Shown: piece by piece, positions 33,807 through 41,904 of the stretch
How positions within the stretch are numbered: position 1 is the stretch's first letter
Layout: each line of letters starts with the position of its first letter
Source: an uncultured Clostridia bacterium
GTDB taxonomy: Bacteria; Bacillota; Clostridia; Christensenellales; UBA1242
Direction: 5' to 3'
Length of the DNA: 64,000 bases
Assembly (NCBI GenBank): GCA_930971385.1
Contig: CAKNGB010000001.1
Location: 193,670 to 257,669, forward strand
Made by a program: the position numbers and the translations under genes
Notes under the pieces: generated by a model
The model's input: only the letters and a program-made list of their open reading frames with translations
Told to the model about the DNA's origin: nothing
Databases searched by the model: none

Positions 33807-35465
33807 TTAATTTCGTTTAAAAAGTTGGTTGGTGAAGTTGTATAGCGCAATCATAAGCACGAGATAGTAGATAATGGAAATGTAGAAACTTCCTCCAGCC
33901 ACAAGTTTGGTTGTTAAAAAGCCGAAATTCACCGCGCCTCCACCAAAGAAAGTGAATAAGTTGGAATGAACGAATGGGAAGATGGTGTAAACAAAAAATC
34001 CACTTAAAAAGATGTTCATAACTAGTCCCGCGCCAAACACAAGAAGTGAGATTGCAAACATAAGTTCAAACTTTCTCGACAAATTCATGATGAACATGGA
34101 GATGATGACATAGAAAAGAATTTCAAGTTCAATGCAAAAGAATTTTATGAGGAGATAGAGAATTGGGCTTATCGAGAAGGTTGTGATGTAGTTAAACACG
34201 GTTAAAATTGGCGTGAAGGTGACGCCGTATATGAGATAGCCAGCAATAAGATATAATGCTGAGAAAAGGAAAAGCAAGAAGAGTGTGCTGAAAACGATTG
34301 CTAAAAATTTGCCACCAAAGGCAGAGTAGAAGGAAACATTTTGCGAAAGCACCATATCCACTTTTCCTGTTTGCCTGTCGCGTCCGAAAAGTTTGTAAAC
34401 AAAGAAAATGGCACAAATTGTGAGCACAAAACCAACTATGCACATTTCGTAGTAAGCAAAATCATAAGCGGTGATTTCGCCAGTTGCCTTGTTAAAGTCC
34501 ATAGGCGAAAGATGATTTTGGTAATAAAGTTCTTCTGAGGAAATTGCACTGTTTCTGAGGGCTAAGTTTTGCAATAATTCAACTTCTTCTTGTGTTTCAT
34601 AGCCTATGAAATTGGCATAGGTTGGAAAACTGTGAATAAGTTCGATGTAAAGAGAATCATTTAAGGCACTTCCCGCACTTTCAGCCACAAGTTTATAGTT
34701 TAAAATTAAACTTTCTAAATCTGTTAAGCTCCCGTTGTTTTGATATAAATTTAAAAATTCCTCTTCAATGCTATCTAGTTTTGCTTGTGCATTTGTCACG
34801 AAACTTTCTTCAAGCGAATTTAAAACTTCTTCGTCCATTTCATAGTTTATTGGCTCTAATGAAGTAAAGGCATAATATAAATCTCTTTGAGCCCACACAT
34901 TCGCATAAATTGTTCTTATTGAATTGTTATCAGAAGCAGCAAAAAGTGTGGAAGATAACATTTCAGCAAGGTTTGTTAAAACTTCAAGGTCGCTTTCTGT
35001 GAAATATAAAGTGCTTTCAAAGACTTCGGCGTTTTCCACCTTTTCCACAAAATTTAAGTATTCGTTTCTTCGGTTGACATTTTCAAGATTACTATATAAA
35101 GGTTCACCGTTAGGATAGGAAACAAAATATTGAATTTCTCTGAAAAGTTCATCAAGAGTGGTTTTCACACTTTCAAATTCTGTGGCAATTTCGTTTGTGC
35201 GCTGGGCACCGATTAAATTTTCGTTGTTTTCAATGATTGCCACTAGGTTGCTTTTGGAATCGGCTTCGTTAGAATAGTAAAAATTGTTAAAAAGTTCTTC
35301 GCTTGTTTCGCTTTCATAGGAAAGAGAGTAGGCGGGTGTTATGGTCGGACTGTAAAAAATTCCTAAAATTGCAGTTAAAATGAGAATAATTCCTATTCCA
35401 AAGTAGGTAATAGGATTAAAAACAAGGCGTTTGAAATCATAAAAGGCGATTTTTAAGGTTTTCAT
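33807..35465 (-). CDS. ABC-2 type transporter permease with large extracytoplasmic domain
   Basis: A 552-residue membrane protein. One helix near residues 17-37 is followed by a ~300-residue acidic, mostly helical extracytoplasmic domain (about 40-345). Five more helices follow in the C-terminal third (MCIVGFVLTICAIFFVYKLF, FLAIVFSTLFLLFLFSALY and later). GRDRQTGKVDMVLSQ after the second helix is typical of ABC-2 permeases of the gliding/Nos/bacitracin-exporter type. It overlaps the upstream ATPase gene by 4 nt (ATGA), so the two form an exporter. The cargo is unknown. The large outer domain suggests export of, or sensing of, an extracellular ligand. A terminator follows. Confidence 0.8.
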   Translation of the reverse strand: MKTLKIAFYDFKRLVFNPITYFGIGIILILTAILGIFYSPTITPAYSLSYESETSEELFNNFYYSNEADSKSNLVAIIENNENLIGAQRTNEIATEFESVKTTLDELFREIQYFVSYPNGEPLYSNLENVNRRNEYLNFVEKVENAEVFESTLYFTESDLEVLTNLAEMLSSTLFAASDNNSIRTIYANVWAQRDLYYAFTSLEPINYEMDEEVLNSLEESFVTNAQAKLDSIEEEFLNLYQNNGSLTDLESLILNYKLVAESAGSALNDSLYIELIHSFPTYANFIGYETQEEVELLQNLALRNSAISSEELYYQNHLSPMDFNKATGEITAYDFAYYEMCIVGFVLTICAIFFVYKLFGRDRQTGKVDMVLSQNVSFYSAFGGKFLAIVFSTLFLLFLFSALYLIAGYLIYGVTFTPILTVFNYITTFSISPILYLLIKFFCIELEILFYVIISMFIMNLSRKFELMFAISLLVFGAGLVMNIFLSGFFVYTIFPFVHSNLFTFFGGGAVNFGFLTTKLVAGGSFYISIIYYLVLMIALYNFTNQLFKRN

Positions 35466-36397
35466 TCGTTATTCTCCTCTTGTGGAAGCTTTGGAGCGAG
35501 GCTGGCGAAAATCTGCTCAGTTTTATCTGTTAAAGTTCCTGCACTTTTAACTTCAATTTTCTTTTCGGTTAAAAATGTGATGAGTTTAGCACATTCCTCT
35601 TCATCGCAGTCTGTTAAAAGCACCTTGTTGTTTAAAAGTTTAACTTCAAAGCCTTTTTCGTCACGCAAAAGTTTGCCAGCATAGTTTGGATATGGCGATT
35701 CAATGAAGGTGTAGTTTTCCTCCTCCACAAAGTTAACAACATTTTCGTTTGGCATAATGGCGTCAACAGTTCTGTTGGCGAGGAGTAGGAAAGTGTCGCA
35801 AACATCTGTAAGACTATCAGCAGACTCGCTTGTTAAAATCACGCTTCCGCCTTTTTTGGCAAGTTGGCGCAAAAACTTTTTAAGATTCAAAGAAAATTCC
35901 TCATCAACACATTTAAAAGGTTCGTCTAAAATATAGACGCGGGCATCGGTTATGAAGGTGAGTGCGATTGCCATTTTTTTCTTCTCGTAAAAGTTGAGCC
36001 TTAATACTTTTGAGTTTTTTCTCTTTTTCATTTCAAACTGTTCAAGAGAAGAAAGCATTTTTTGCTTGTTATAATGATTTTTTAAACTTGACATAAACTT
36101 CAAATTGTTTTTAACACTTTGGAATTTGAAAAACATTGGAGGGTCAAGGCAAAGATTGATTTCAGATTGCAATTTTTTGTTCTTAACAAGGCTTATGCCG
36201 TCAAGATAAATATCGCCCTCAGAAACTGGGAGAGCATTGGAAATTGCTTTAATTAGGCTTGTTTTTCCAGAGCCTTTTTCGCCAATCACACCCAAGATTT
36301 CTCCTTCATGCAAGGAAAAAGAAATGTGGTTTAGCAAAAATTTTTTCTTAACAAGTGTGCTTAAATTTTCCACACTTAAAACAACTTTTTCTTCCAT
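35462..36397 (-). CDS. ABC transporter ATP-binding protein with atypical signature motif
   Basis: ATPase partner of the overlapping permease. The 311 residues include an NBD (1-215) with Walker A GEKGSGKT (39-46) and Walker B VYILDEPF with its catalytic Glu. The signature LSGGQ is replaced by LRLNFYEKKK, and the H-loop histidine position reads LTSESADS. A ~95-residue C-terminal extension has a mixed alpha/beta pattern. ATP binding is expected, but the hydrolysis cycle may be altered. The start codon is only 6 nt from the TATAAT box, and no ribosome binding site precedes it, which suggests a leaderless mRNA. Confidence 0.85.
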   Translation of the reverse strand: MEEKVVLSVENLSTLVKKKFLLNHISFSLHEGEILGVIGEKGSGKTSLIKAISNALPVSEGDIYLDGISLVKNKKLQSEINLCLDPPMFFKFQSVKNNLKFMSSLKNHYNKQKMLSSLEQFEMKKRKNSKVLRLNFYEKKKMAIALTFITDARVYILDEPFKCVDEEFSLNLKKFLRQLAKKGGSVILTSESADSLTDVCDTFLLLANRTVDAIMPNENVVNFVEEENYTFIESPYPNYAGKLLRDEKGFEVKLLNNKVLLTDCDEEECAKLITFLTEKKIEVKSAGTLTDKTEQIFASLAPKLPQEENNE

Positions 36398-36403
36398 AAT
36401 TTT

Positions 36404-36432
36404 ATTATATCAAACTTGAATAAATTTGTAAA
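36404..36432 (-). promoter_or_regulatory. Promoter of the ABC exporter operon, leaderless configuration
   Basis: On the minus strand: TTTACA (36427-36432), 17-nt spacer, TGA-TATAAT (36404-36409), six bases, then the ATG at 36397. Confidence 0.75.
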
Positions 36433-36539
36433 GGTATATTTTAGAAATAAGTTATTTTTTAAGCTGTAAAGATTAAAGAAATTTGCAAAAAGAAAATTTA
36501 TGAAATTTTAAAGCAAGATAAAAATTGAAAAAACATGGA

Positions 36540-36576
36540 AAAAATCAAAAAAAATCGCAAAAAAATGCGATTTTTG
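36540..36576 (-). terminator. Terminator of the DUF4364 gene
   Basis: AAAAATCGCA (36550-36559) pairs perfectly with TGCGATTTTT (36566-36575) around A6; on the minus strand it is followed by a T-rich run. Confidence 0.8.
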
Positions 36577-36614
36577 GCGTGTTTTTTGTTGATTTTATGT
36601 ATTTTTTTAAAAAT

Positions 36615-37148
36615 TTAGTCGGTGTTAATTAAATTATCAAAAACAAATTCGTATATGTTTGGTGCTTGTTGACGCCATTTTTTGCAACACTCTTCGGCAC
36701 TTTGCCTTGTTGGTGCTTTAACTTTAATTTCAAAAAGTGGGGTGGTGATTAAACTTTCATAAATGCGCATTGTCACAAGATATGCGCCGTCGTCGCTGTC
36801 GGTGTAGTTTGCGTAATATTCCTGCGAAATTTTGATGTTAAGCCTGTTGTTTTTAACATAGTCGGTGATTTCATCGCGAAGAGAATTTGGAATTCTTTCA
36901 TAAAAATATGACAGGCAATCGCGTCCTTCAAAAGTGAGGGTGTAGCGCATTTCGCCTTCCTTACACTGAGTTTTGTAGATAAGTTTAGACTCGGAAAGTT
37001 GATATAATAGGTCTAGGCAGTCCATATAGTTTATCCAGTTGTTTTTCACCGCACAAATTTCAATAATAGAATTTTCGGTGAGAGGCATCTCAACTTTGTC
37101 GAGAACGAACAAAATAATAAGTTTATTTGTGACAGCATCGTAATTCAT
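36615..37148 (-). CDS. DUF4364 family protein
   Basis: A 177-residue cytoplasmic protein of the clostridial DUF4364 family, which has a winged-helix-like N-terminus and an alpha/beta C-terminus. The start MNYDAVTNKLIILFVLDKV and the NWINYMDCLDLLYQLSES segment match the family as I recall it. Its role is unknown; a DNA-binding regulator is the usual guess. The ATG at 37148 is preferred because GGAGATAAAA precedes it; the longer frame to 37193 overlaps that site. It is divergent from the hypothetical gene at 37261. Confidence 0.8.
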   Translation of the reverse strand: MNYDAVTNKLIILFVLDKVEMPLTENSIIEICAVKNNWINYMDCLDLLYQLSESKLIYKTQCKEGEMRYTLTFEGRDCLSYFYERIPNSLRDEITDYVKNNRLNIKISQEYYANYTDSDDGAYLVTMRIYESLITTPLFEIKVKAPTRQSAEECCKKWRQQAPNIYEFVFDNLINTD

Positions 37149-37211
37149 TTTTATCTCCGCTATGATTTTAGCATGTTTTGAAAGAAAAAGCAAATATCTT
37201 CTTATTTTAAT

Positions 37212-37239
37212 TTGATTTTTTCTTTATTTGTGCTAAAAT
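37212..37239 (+). promoter_or_regulatory. Promoter of the hypothetical gene at 37261
   Basis: TTGATT (37212-37217), 16-nt spacer, TGC directly before TAAAAT (37234-37239). GGAGGGAG follows before the ATG. Confidence 0.6.
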
Positions 37240-37260
37240 GAAAGATATTGGAGGGAGAAT

Positions 37261-38100
37261 ATGGAAGAATTTGATAAAGCACAAGTGGAAAAATTTGTGG
37301 CTTCATGTAATGATATGTTAAGTGGTAAATTTTTGGATATTAAAAAGGCGCTTTCAAACATTGTTGACAGCGTGGCAGACAGCGACGACATTTTGTCTTT
37401 TATCGCCGAAAGTGTGCCTAGCCTTGAAGATATTGATATATATGAAAGTGTGTTTACAATCGACCCAAAAACAAAGGTGGGAAAAATTGCTTTGCCAAGT
37501 GATGAAAAGGAGAGGTTGGGTATTACCACAAAGGTTTTCAGTGAACTAACCAGCGGAAAACTTAATTTCACAAAATTTTTGGAAACATATTTTAAAAATC
37601 CTTCTTTGTCTCCAACTCAAAGTTTTCTTGAAAAATTTGTGAAACCTTTTAGAGATATAATAAGTAAGCATTTTCAAATTAATGAGGCGCTGACTTTTAA
37701 GGATATTGATAAGGCACAAAAAGTTAGTTTTAAAGAAGAGAATAAACCTATGGAAGAGCAAGAGGAAGATGAGGAAGAAACTTTCGAGGAAACCCTTCCA
37801 GGAATGAGTGATGTGAAAAAAGAAATTGAAAGAATTGTTGGCGAAATGCAAGCAAGTTTGAAATTTGAACGAAAGCATCAAGATGAGGTTGAGGATGTTG
37901 ACATGATGCTTAATGGGCTTTTAAAGGCGTGTGAATCTGACGACCTACTTATCATCAATGCGCTTATATTAGGAATTAAACACGCCACCAAAAAGGTAAA
38001 ATCGGTAAAATATCTTGTTTCTGACCTAGAGGAATTGATGTATGACTATTGCGACTATCTTGCAGGTAATCATGACGAGCAGGTTGAAGCCGAAGAATAA
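37261..38100 (+). CDS. Hypothetical acidic cytoplasmic protein
   Basis: A 279-residue protein I do not recognise. It is mostly helical, with no signal peptide or membrane helix. Residues ~160-178 are a very acidic stretch (EEQEEDEEETFEETL) that separates an N-terminal domain (1-150) from a C-terminal helical domain (182-275) with the motif LLKACESDDLLIINALI. The composition and two-domain layout suggest a protein-interaction role, but nothing more specific can be supported. GGAGGGAG is an excellent ribosome binding site, and a terminator follows, so the gene is single and well expressed. Confidence 0.8.
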   Translation: MEEFDKAQVEKFVASCNDMLSGKFLDIKKALSNIVDSVADSDDILSFIAESVPSLEDIDIYESVFTIDPKTKVGKIALPSDEKERLGITTKVFSELTSGKLNFTKFLETYFKNPSLSPTQSFLEKFVKPFRDIISKHFQINEALTFKDIDKAQKVSFKEENKPMEEQEEDEEETFEETLPGMSDVKKEIERIVGEMQASLKFERKHQDEVEDVDMMLNGLLKACESDDLLIINALILGIKHATKKVKSVKYLVSDLEELMYDYCDYLAGNHDEQVEAEE

Positions 38101-38106
38101 AAGAAA

Positions 38107-38146
38107 AAATGCTTTTCAGTCTTTAAAGATTTGAAAAGTATTTTTT
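38107..38146 (+). terminator. Terminator of the hypothetical gene
   Basis: ATGCTTTTCA (38109-38118) pairs with TGAAAAGTAT (38132-38141; one G-T), followed by T6. Confidence 0.8.
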
Positions 38147-38257
38147 AAAAAAGTCAAAAAAATGATATTTTTTAAGAAAAAATGTTAAAAAATGTCGCTT
38201 TTTATCAATTTTTTTCATGTTATCATGTTATTTAAAAGTTTTTCATAGAATGATAGC

Positions 38258-38980
38258 ATGAAAAGAAGTCCTATTTTTGCCATAAATTTTAAAGGCTATT
38301 ACATCAACCTTTTGATTTGCGTTATGCTTATAGCCGTTTCTTGTTTTGCCGTTCTTGGAATTAGCATAGTTTCCACTTCCTCTAACATTGTTAACGGCGT
38401 TTACTATTCTGGTAATCAAAACAGCAACAAAATTTCGCTTATGATAAATGTCTATTGGGGAACGGAATATCTAGACGGTATGTTGGAAATTTTGGATAAG
38501 TATGATGTTAAAACCACTTTCTTTGTGGGAGGCACTTGGGTGGAGCAAGAAGAAGAGATGTTGAAAAAGATTTACAGCCTCGGTCACGAAATTGGCAATC
38601 ATGGCTATAAACATAAAGACCAAGACAAACTTTCTTATGCAGATAACCAAACCGAAATTTTAACTACGCACAATCTTGTCAAAGATACTCTTGGAGTGGA
38701 AATGAATTTGTTTACTCCGCCAAGTGGTGCCTATTCCAAAACCACTGTTGAGGTTGCTGACAGTTTGAACTATTTAACTGTTATGTGGACGCGCGACACG
38801 ATTGATTGGCGCGACCACGACACCAATCTTATATATGAGCGAGCAGTTACTAATGCCAAGGGTGGAGATTTAATTTTGATGCATCCAACCGAGTGCACGC
38901 TGAATGCTCTTGAAAACATTATCATCACACTTCAGGGAAGAGGCTTTAAATTAACAACAGTCAGTGATAATCTTTCTTAA
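38258..38980 (+). CDS. Polysaccharide deacetylase-like protein (PdaB-type) with altered metal-binding Asp
   Basis: A 240-residue NodB-fold protein with one N-terminal membrane helix (about 15-38). The fold is clear: TTFFVGGTWV, LGHEIGNHGYKH (motif 2, with both metal histidines), FTPPSGAYS (motif 3), TVMWTRDTIDWRD and GDLILMHPTE. Motif 1, however, reads LMINVYWG, where PdaB-type enzymes have the catalytic/metal Asp in TFDxxWG; here it is Asn. So hydrolysis of acetyl groups may be lost or weakened. PdaB is needed for spore cortex in Bacillus, which fits the sporulation genes elsewhere. The ATG lies 6 nt after TAGAAT (38246-38251) with no ribosome binding site, so a leaderless mRNA is possible. 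Confidence 0.82.
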   Translation: MKRSPIFAINFKGYYINLLICVMLIAVSCFAVLGISIVSTSSNIVNGVYYSGNQNSNKISLMINVYWGTEYLDGMLEILDKYDVKTTFFVGGTWVEQEEEMLKKIYSLGHEIGNHGYKHKDQDKLSYADNQTEILTTHNLVKDTLGVEMNLFTPPSGAYSKTTVEVADSLNYLTVMWTRDTIDWRDHDTNLIYERAVTNAKGGDLILMHPTECTLNALENIIITLQGRGFKLTTVSDNLS

Positions 38981-39133
38981 AAAAGTAAAAAAATAACAAA
39001 AAAATCACTTTTTTTCAAAAAAATGTCGTTTTTTATTGAATTTTTGTAAATAAAACAAAAATTTGACAAATTTTTAAGGAAAAAATCAAATTAATATTTA
39101 TGCAAAAAAAATTAATAAATATACAAAAATATT

Positions 39134-39161
39134 TTGAAGATTTTTCTTTAAGTGCTATAAT
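39134..39161 (+). promoter_or_regulatory. Extended -10 promoter of ftsK
   Basis: TTGAAG (39134-39139), 16-nt spacer, TGC directly before TATAAT (39156-39161). The spacer 38981-39133 is AT-rich, with homopolymer runs and no gene. Confidence 0.7.
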
Positions 39162-39179
39162 TATATAAACGGGGGAACT

Positions 39180-41888
39180 ATGGCAGTTTATAAACTTAAC
39201 TCCAAAAAGAAGGGTGGCAAAGATGTGAAGAAGATTATTGGCTTCACACTTATTGGCGTGTCCTCTTTTGCCTATCTTTTTTTAACTGGCATTTGGGATG
39301 TTATGTATGCTTTTCTTTTGGGTGTGTTTGGCGTGTTTGCCTATCCTCTTTTCCTCATTCTTTTTATTGTTGGACTTGCCCTTGTGAATAAACGACGATA
39401 TGTTATGGGTAAAAGATATATGATAAGCATGATTCTTATGGTGTATTTCTTTTTGTGCTTAATTCAACTTATCATTGTTGGCGGAAGAGGTGAACTTTCG
39501 TTCTGGCAGTATTTGGCACTTAACTATTCAAGAATGTGGACGGCAGGCGGAATTATCACTGGCATTATCACAACTCCACTTATCTTTCTTGCCACAGAAA
39601 TTGGTGCATACATCATTGTTGTGATTGCCTTTCTTCTTTGCCTAGCGCTTTTCTTAGACAGCCTTAATGTGTTTAAACGCGTTGGAAATCGTGAGAAACC
39701 TGTTGTGCAAGTTAAGGAAAAAAGAGTGGAAAATCCAATTACCTCTGTTAAATCTTCTCCTGTTGTGAAAGAGGAAGTTAATGTTGTTTTAGACGGCAAC
39801 TTAAAGGAAGAAGAAAAAGAAGAGAAGAAAGTGCTTTCCACGCGAGAACTTTTGGGCTTAGACAAGAAGCGAAACAAAGCATATGAATATTTCCCACAAG
39901 AAGAAAATAAAGTGGAAGTTAAAAAGGAAGAAAAAACTCCAAAATCGTTAAGAGAACTCATTTTAACTCCGCCAGAAATTAATTATGAAGAATATTTCAA
40001 GGAAATCAATAAGCCAAAAGCACCTGAAAAAGAGGAAGTTGACGAAAATGTTAACGCTTTGAAAAACGAAGAAGTGGAAACAGAGGCGCAAGAAGAAGTT
40101 GTGCAAGATGATGAATTTCAAAATGTTGATAATCCTTTTGTGCAAGAAAGTTTCGATGAGGACATAATCTCGCAAGCCGACGACATCATTCGCTCGGCTG
40201 TGGAAGAGGAAAAAGTGGAAAATCCTGAAATATATGAGCATACTGACGACGAAAAACCACAAGAAGAAGTGTTCCATGAAAGAAATTCAAGAGATTCACT
40301 ACTTAGGCGTGACGGCGCATTTGCTCCAGAATTTCCAACGCGGGAGGAGCGTCCAACATTTAATTTAAGGCGTGACGAGGCGAAAAAGGAAGAAAAACAA
40401 GAGGAAGAAAAGGAAGAAGACAACGAACCTTATGTTTATGAAAAACCACCTCTTGATTTTATCACAACAAAGTCGGTTGACCTTTCAACTTTAAACGAAG
40501 ATGTGGCAGAAAAACGCGTTCTTCTTGAAAACACTTTGGAAAATTTTGGTGTGCCAGCAAAAGTTCAGGGTGTGGTGGTTGGACCTGCGGTCACAAGGTA
40601 TGAACTTGAAATGCCACAAGGGGTTTCCGTTTCCAAAATCAAAAACCGTGCAGACGACATCGCTCTTTCTCTTGCTGCAGAAGGTTCAATAAGAATTGAA
40701 GCTCCAGTTCCCGGTAAAAGCGTGGTGGGTGTGGAAGTTCCAAATAAAAGTATCGCCACAGTTAGTTTGCGAGATGTTTTGGAAAGCAAGGAGTTCACTC
40801 AAAGTTCTTCTCCACTAACTTTTGCTCTCGGCAAGGACATCACAGGCAACACCATAACTTGCAATATGCAAAAATTAACTCATCTTTTGGTGGCAGGCTC
40901 AACTGGCTCTGGAAAGTCGGTTTGCCTTAACTCTATCATTTTAAGTTTAATCTATAAAGCGTCGCCAGAAGAGGTGAAAATTATTTTGGTTGACCCTAAG
41001 CGCGTGGAATTCACTTCCTATAACGGCTTACCACATCTTATCATGCCAAATGTTGTGTGCGAAACTCAAAAGGCCATTAACACACTTGCTTGGGCGGTGA
41101 CGGAAATGGAACGCCGTTTTGAGATGCTTGGTTTTGCACGCGTTAAAAATATTGACGAATATAACCAAACGCCAGATGTTGTTTCTGGCAAAATTAAAAA
41201 GATGCCTTTTATCGTTATCATTGTGGACGAACTTGCTGACCTTATGATGACTGGTAAAAAGGAAGTGGAAGAGAAGATTATCCGTCTTGCACAAAAATCG
41301 CGTGCAGCAGGCATTCATCTTATTCTTGCCACACAAAGACCTTCCGTTGATGTCATCACAGGGCTTATTAAATCAAACTTCCCATCGCGTATTGCCTTCG
41401 CGGTCACAAGTGCGGTGGACTCTATGACCATTCTTGACCGAGTGGGCGCGGAAAAACTTTTAGGTAAAGGCGATATGCTTTACTATCCAGTTGGCGCACA
41501 AGAGCCTAAGCGTGTTCAAGCCTGCTTCATCACAACAGCAGAAACTAACCGTATTGTTGATTATGTTCGCGACAATAATAAACCTATTTTTGATAAAGAG
41601 GTAGAGGAGCAAATTTTAAATCCAAACAAAAATGTTAACCCAAATGCACTTGTTAACAATGAAACCGACGAACTTCTTCCTCTTGCACTTAAAGCAGCAA
41701 TCGACTGCGGTCAGGCTTCGGCAACAATGATCAGGCGTAAGTTTGCCATTGGCTATCCTCGCGCTGCCAGAATTATTGACCAAATGGAAGAGGCGGGCTA
41801 TATTTCCACTGCAGACGGTGTGAAGGGCAGAACAGTTTATATCACAGAGGAAGAGTTTAAAGAGATATTTGGTGACCAATACGATTAA
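39180..41888 (+). CDS. ftsK: DNA translocase FtsK/SpoIIIE
   Basis: Septal DNA pump that clears chromosomes from the division or sporulation septum. The 902 residues comprise four N-terminal membrane helices (about 20-165), a long acidic linker (~170-460), the alpha/beta RecA-like motor with Walker A GSTGSGKS near 572 and Walker B VIIVDELADLMM near 680, and a C-terminal gamma winged-helix (about 830-895) that reads orienting sequences (SATMIRRKFAIGYPRAARI). GGGGG precedes the ATG. It heads the ftsK-rimO-pgsA cluster. Whether it serves vegetative division, sporulation or both cannot be decided here. Confidence 0.96.
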   Translation: MAVYKLNSKKKGGKDVKKIIGFTLIGVSSFAYLFLTGIWDVMYAFLLGVFGVFAYPLFLILFIVGLALVNKRRYVMGKRYMISMILMVYFFLCLIQLIIVGGRGELSFWQYLALNYSRMWTAGGIITGIITTPLIFLATEIGAYIIVVIAFLLCLALFLDSLNVFKRVGNREKPVVQVKEKRVENPITSVKSSPVVKEEVNVVLDGNLKEEEKEEKKVLSTRELLGLDKKRNKAYEYFPQEENKVEVKKEEKTPKSLRELILTPPEINYEEYFKEINKPKAPEKEEVDENVNALKNEEVETEAQEEVVQDDEFQNVDNPFVQESFDEDIISQADDIIRSAVEEEKVENPEIYEHTDDEKPQEEVFHERNSRDSLLRRDGAFAPEFPTREERPTFNLRRDEAKKEEKQEEEKEEDNEPYVYEKPPLDFITTKSVDLSTLNEDVAEKRVLLENTLENFGVPAKVQGVVVGPAVTRYELEMPQGVSVSKIKNRADDIALSLAAEGSIRIEAPVPGKSVVGVEVPNKSIATVSLRDVLESKEFTQSSSPLTFALGKDITGNTITCNMQKLTHLLVAGSTGSGKSVCLNSIILSLIYKASPEEVKIILVDPKRVEFTSYNGLPHLIMPNVVCETQKAINTLAWAVTEMERRFEMLGFARVKNIDEYNQTPDVVSGKIKKMPFIVIIVDELADLMMTGKKEVEEKIIRLAQKSRAAGIHLILATQRPSVDVITGLIKSNFPSRIAFAVTSAVDSMTILDRVGAEKLLGKGDMLYYPVGAQEPKRVQACFITTAETNRIVDYVRDNNKPIFDKEVEEQILNPNKNVNPNALVNNETDELLPLALKAAIDCGQASATMIRRKFAIGYPRAARIIDQMEEAGYISTADGVKGRTVYITEEEFKEIFGDQYD

Positions 41889-41904
41889 TTCAAATGAGGT
41901 GAAA

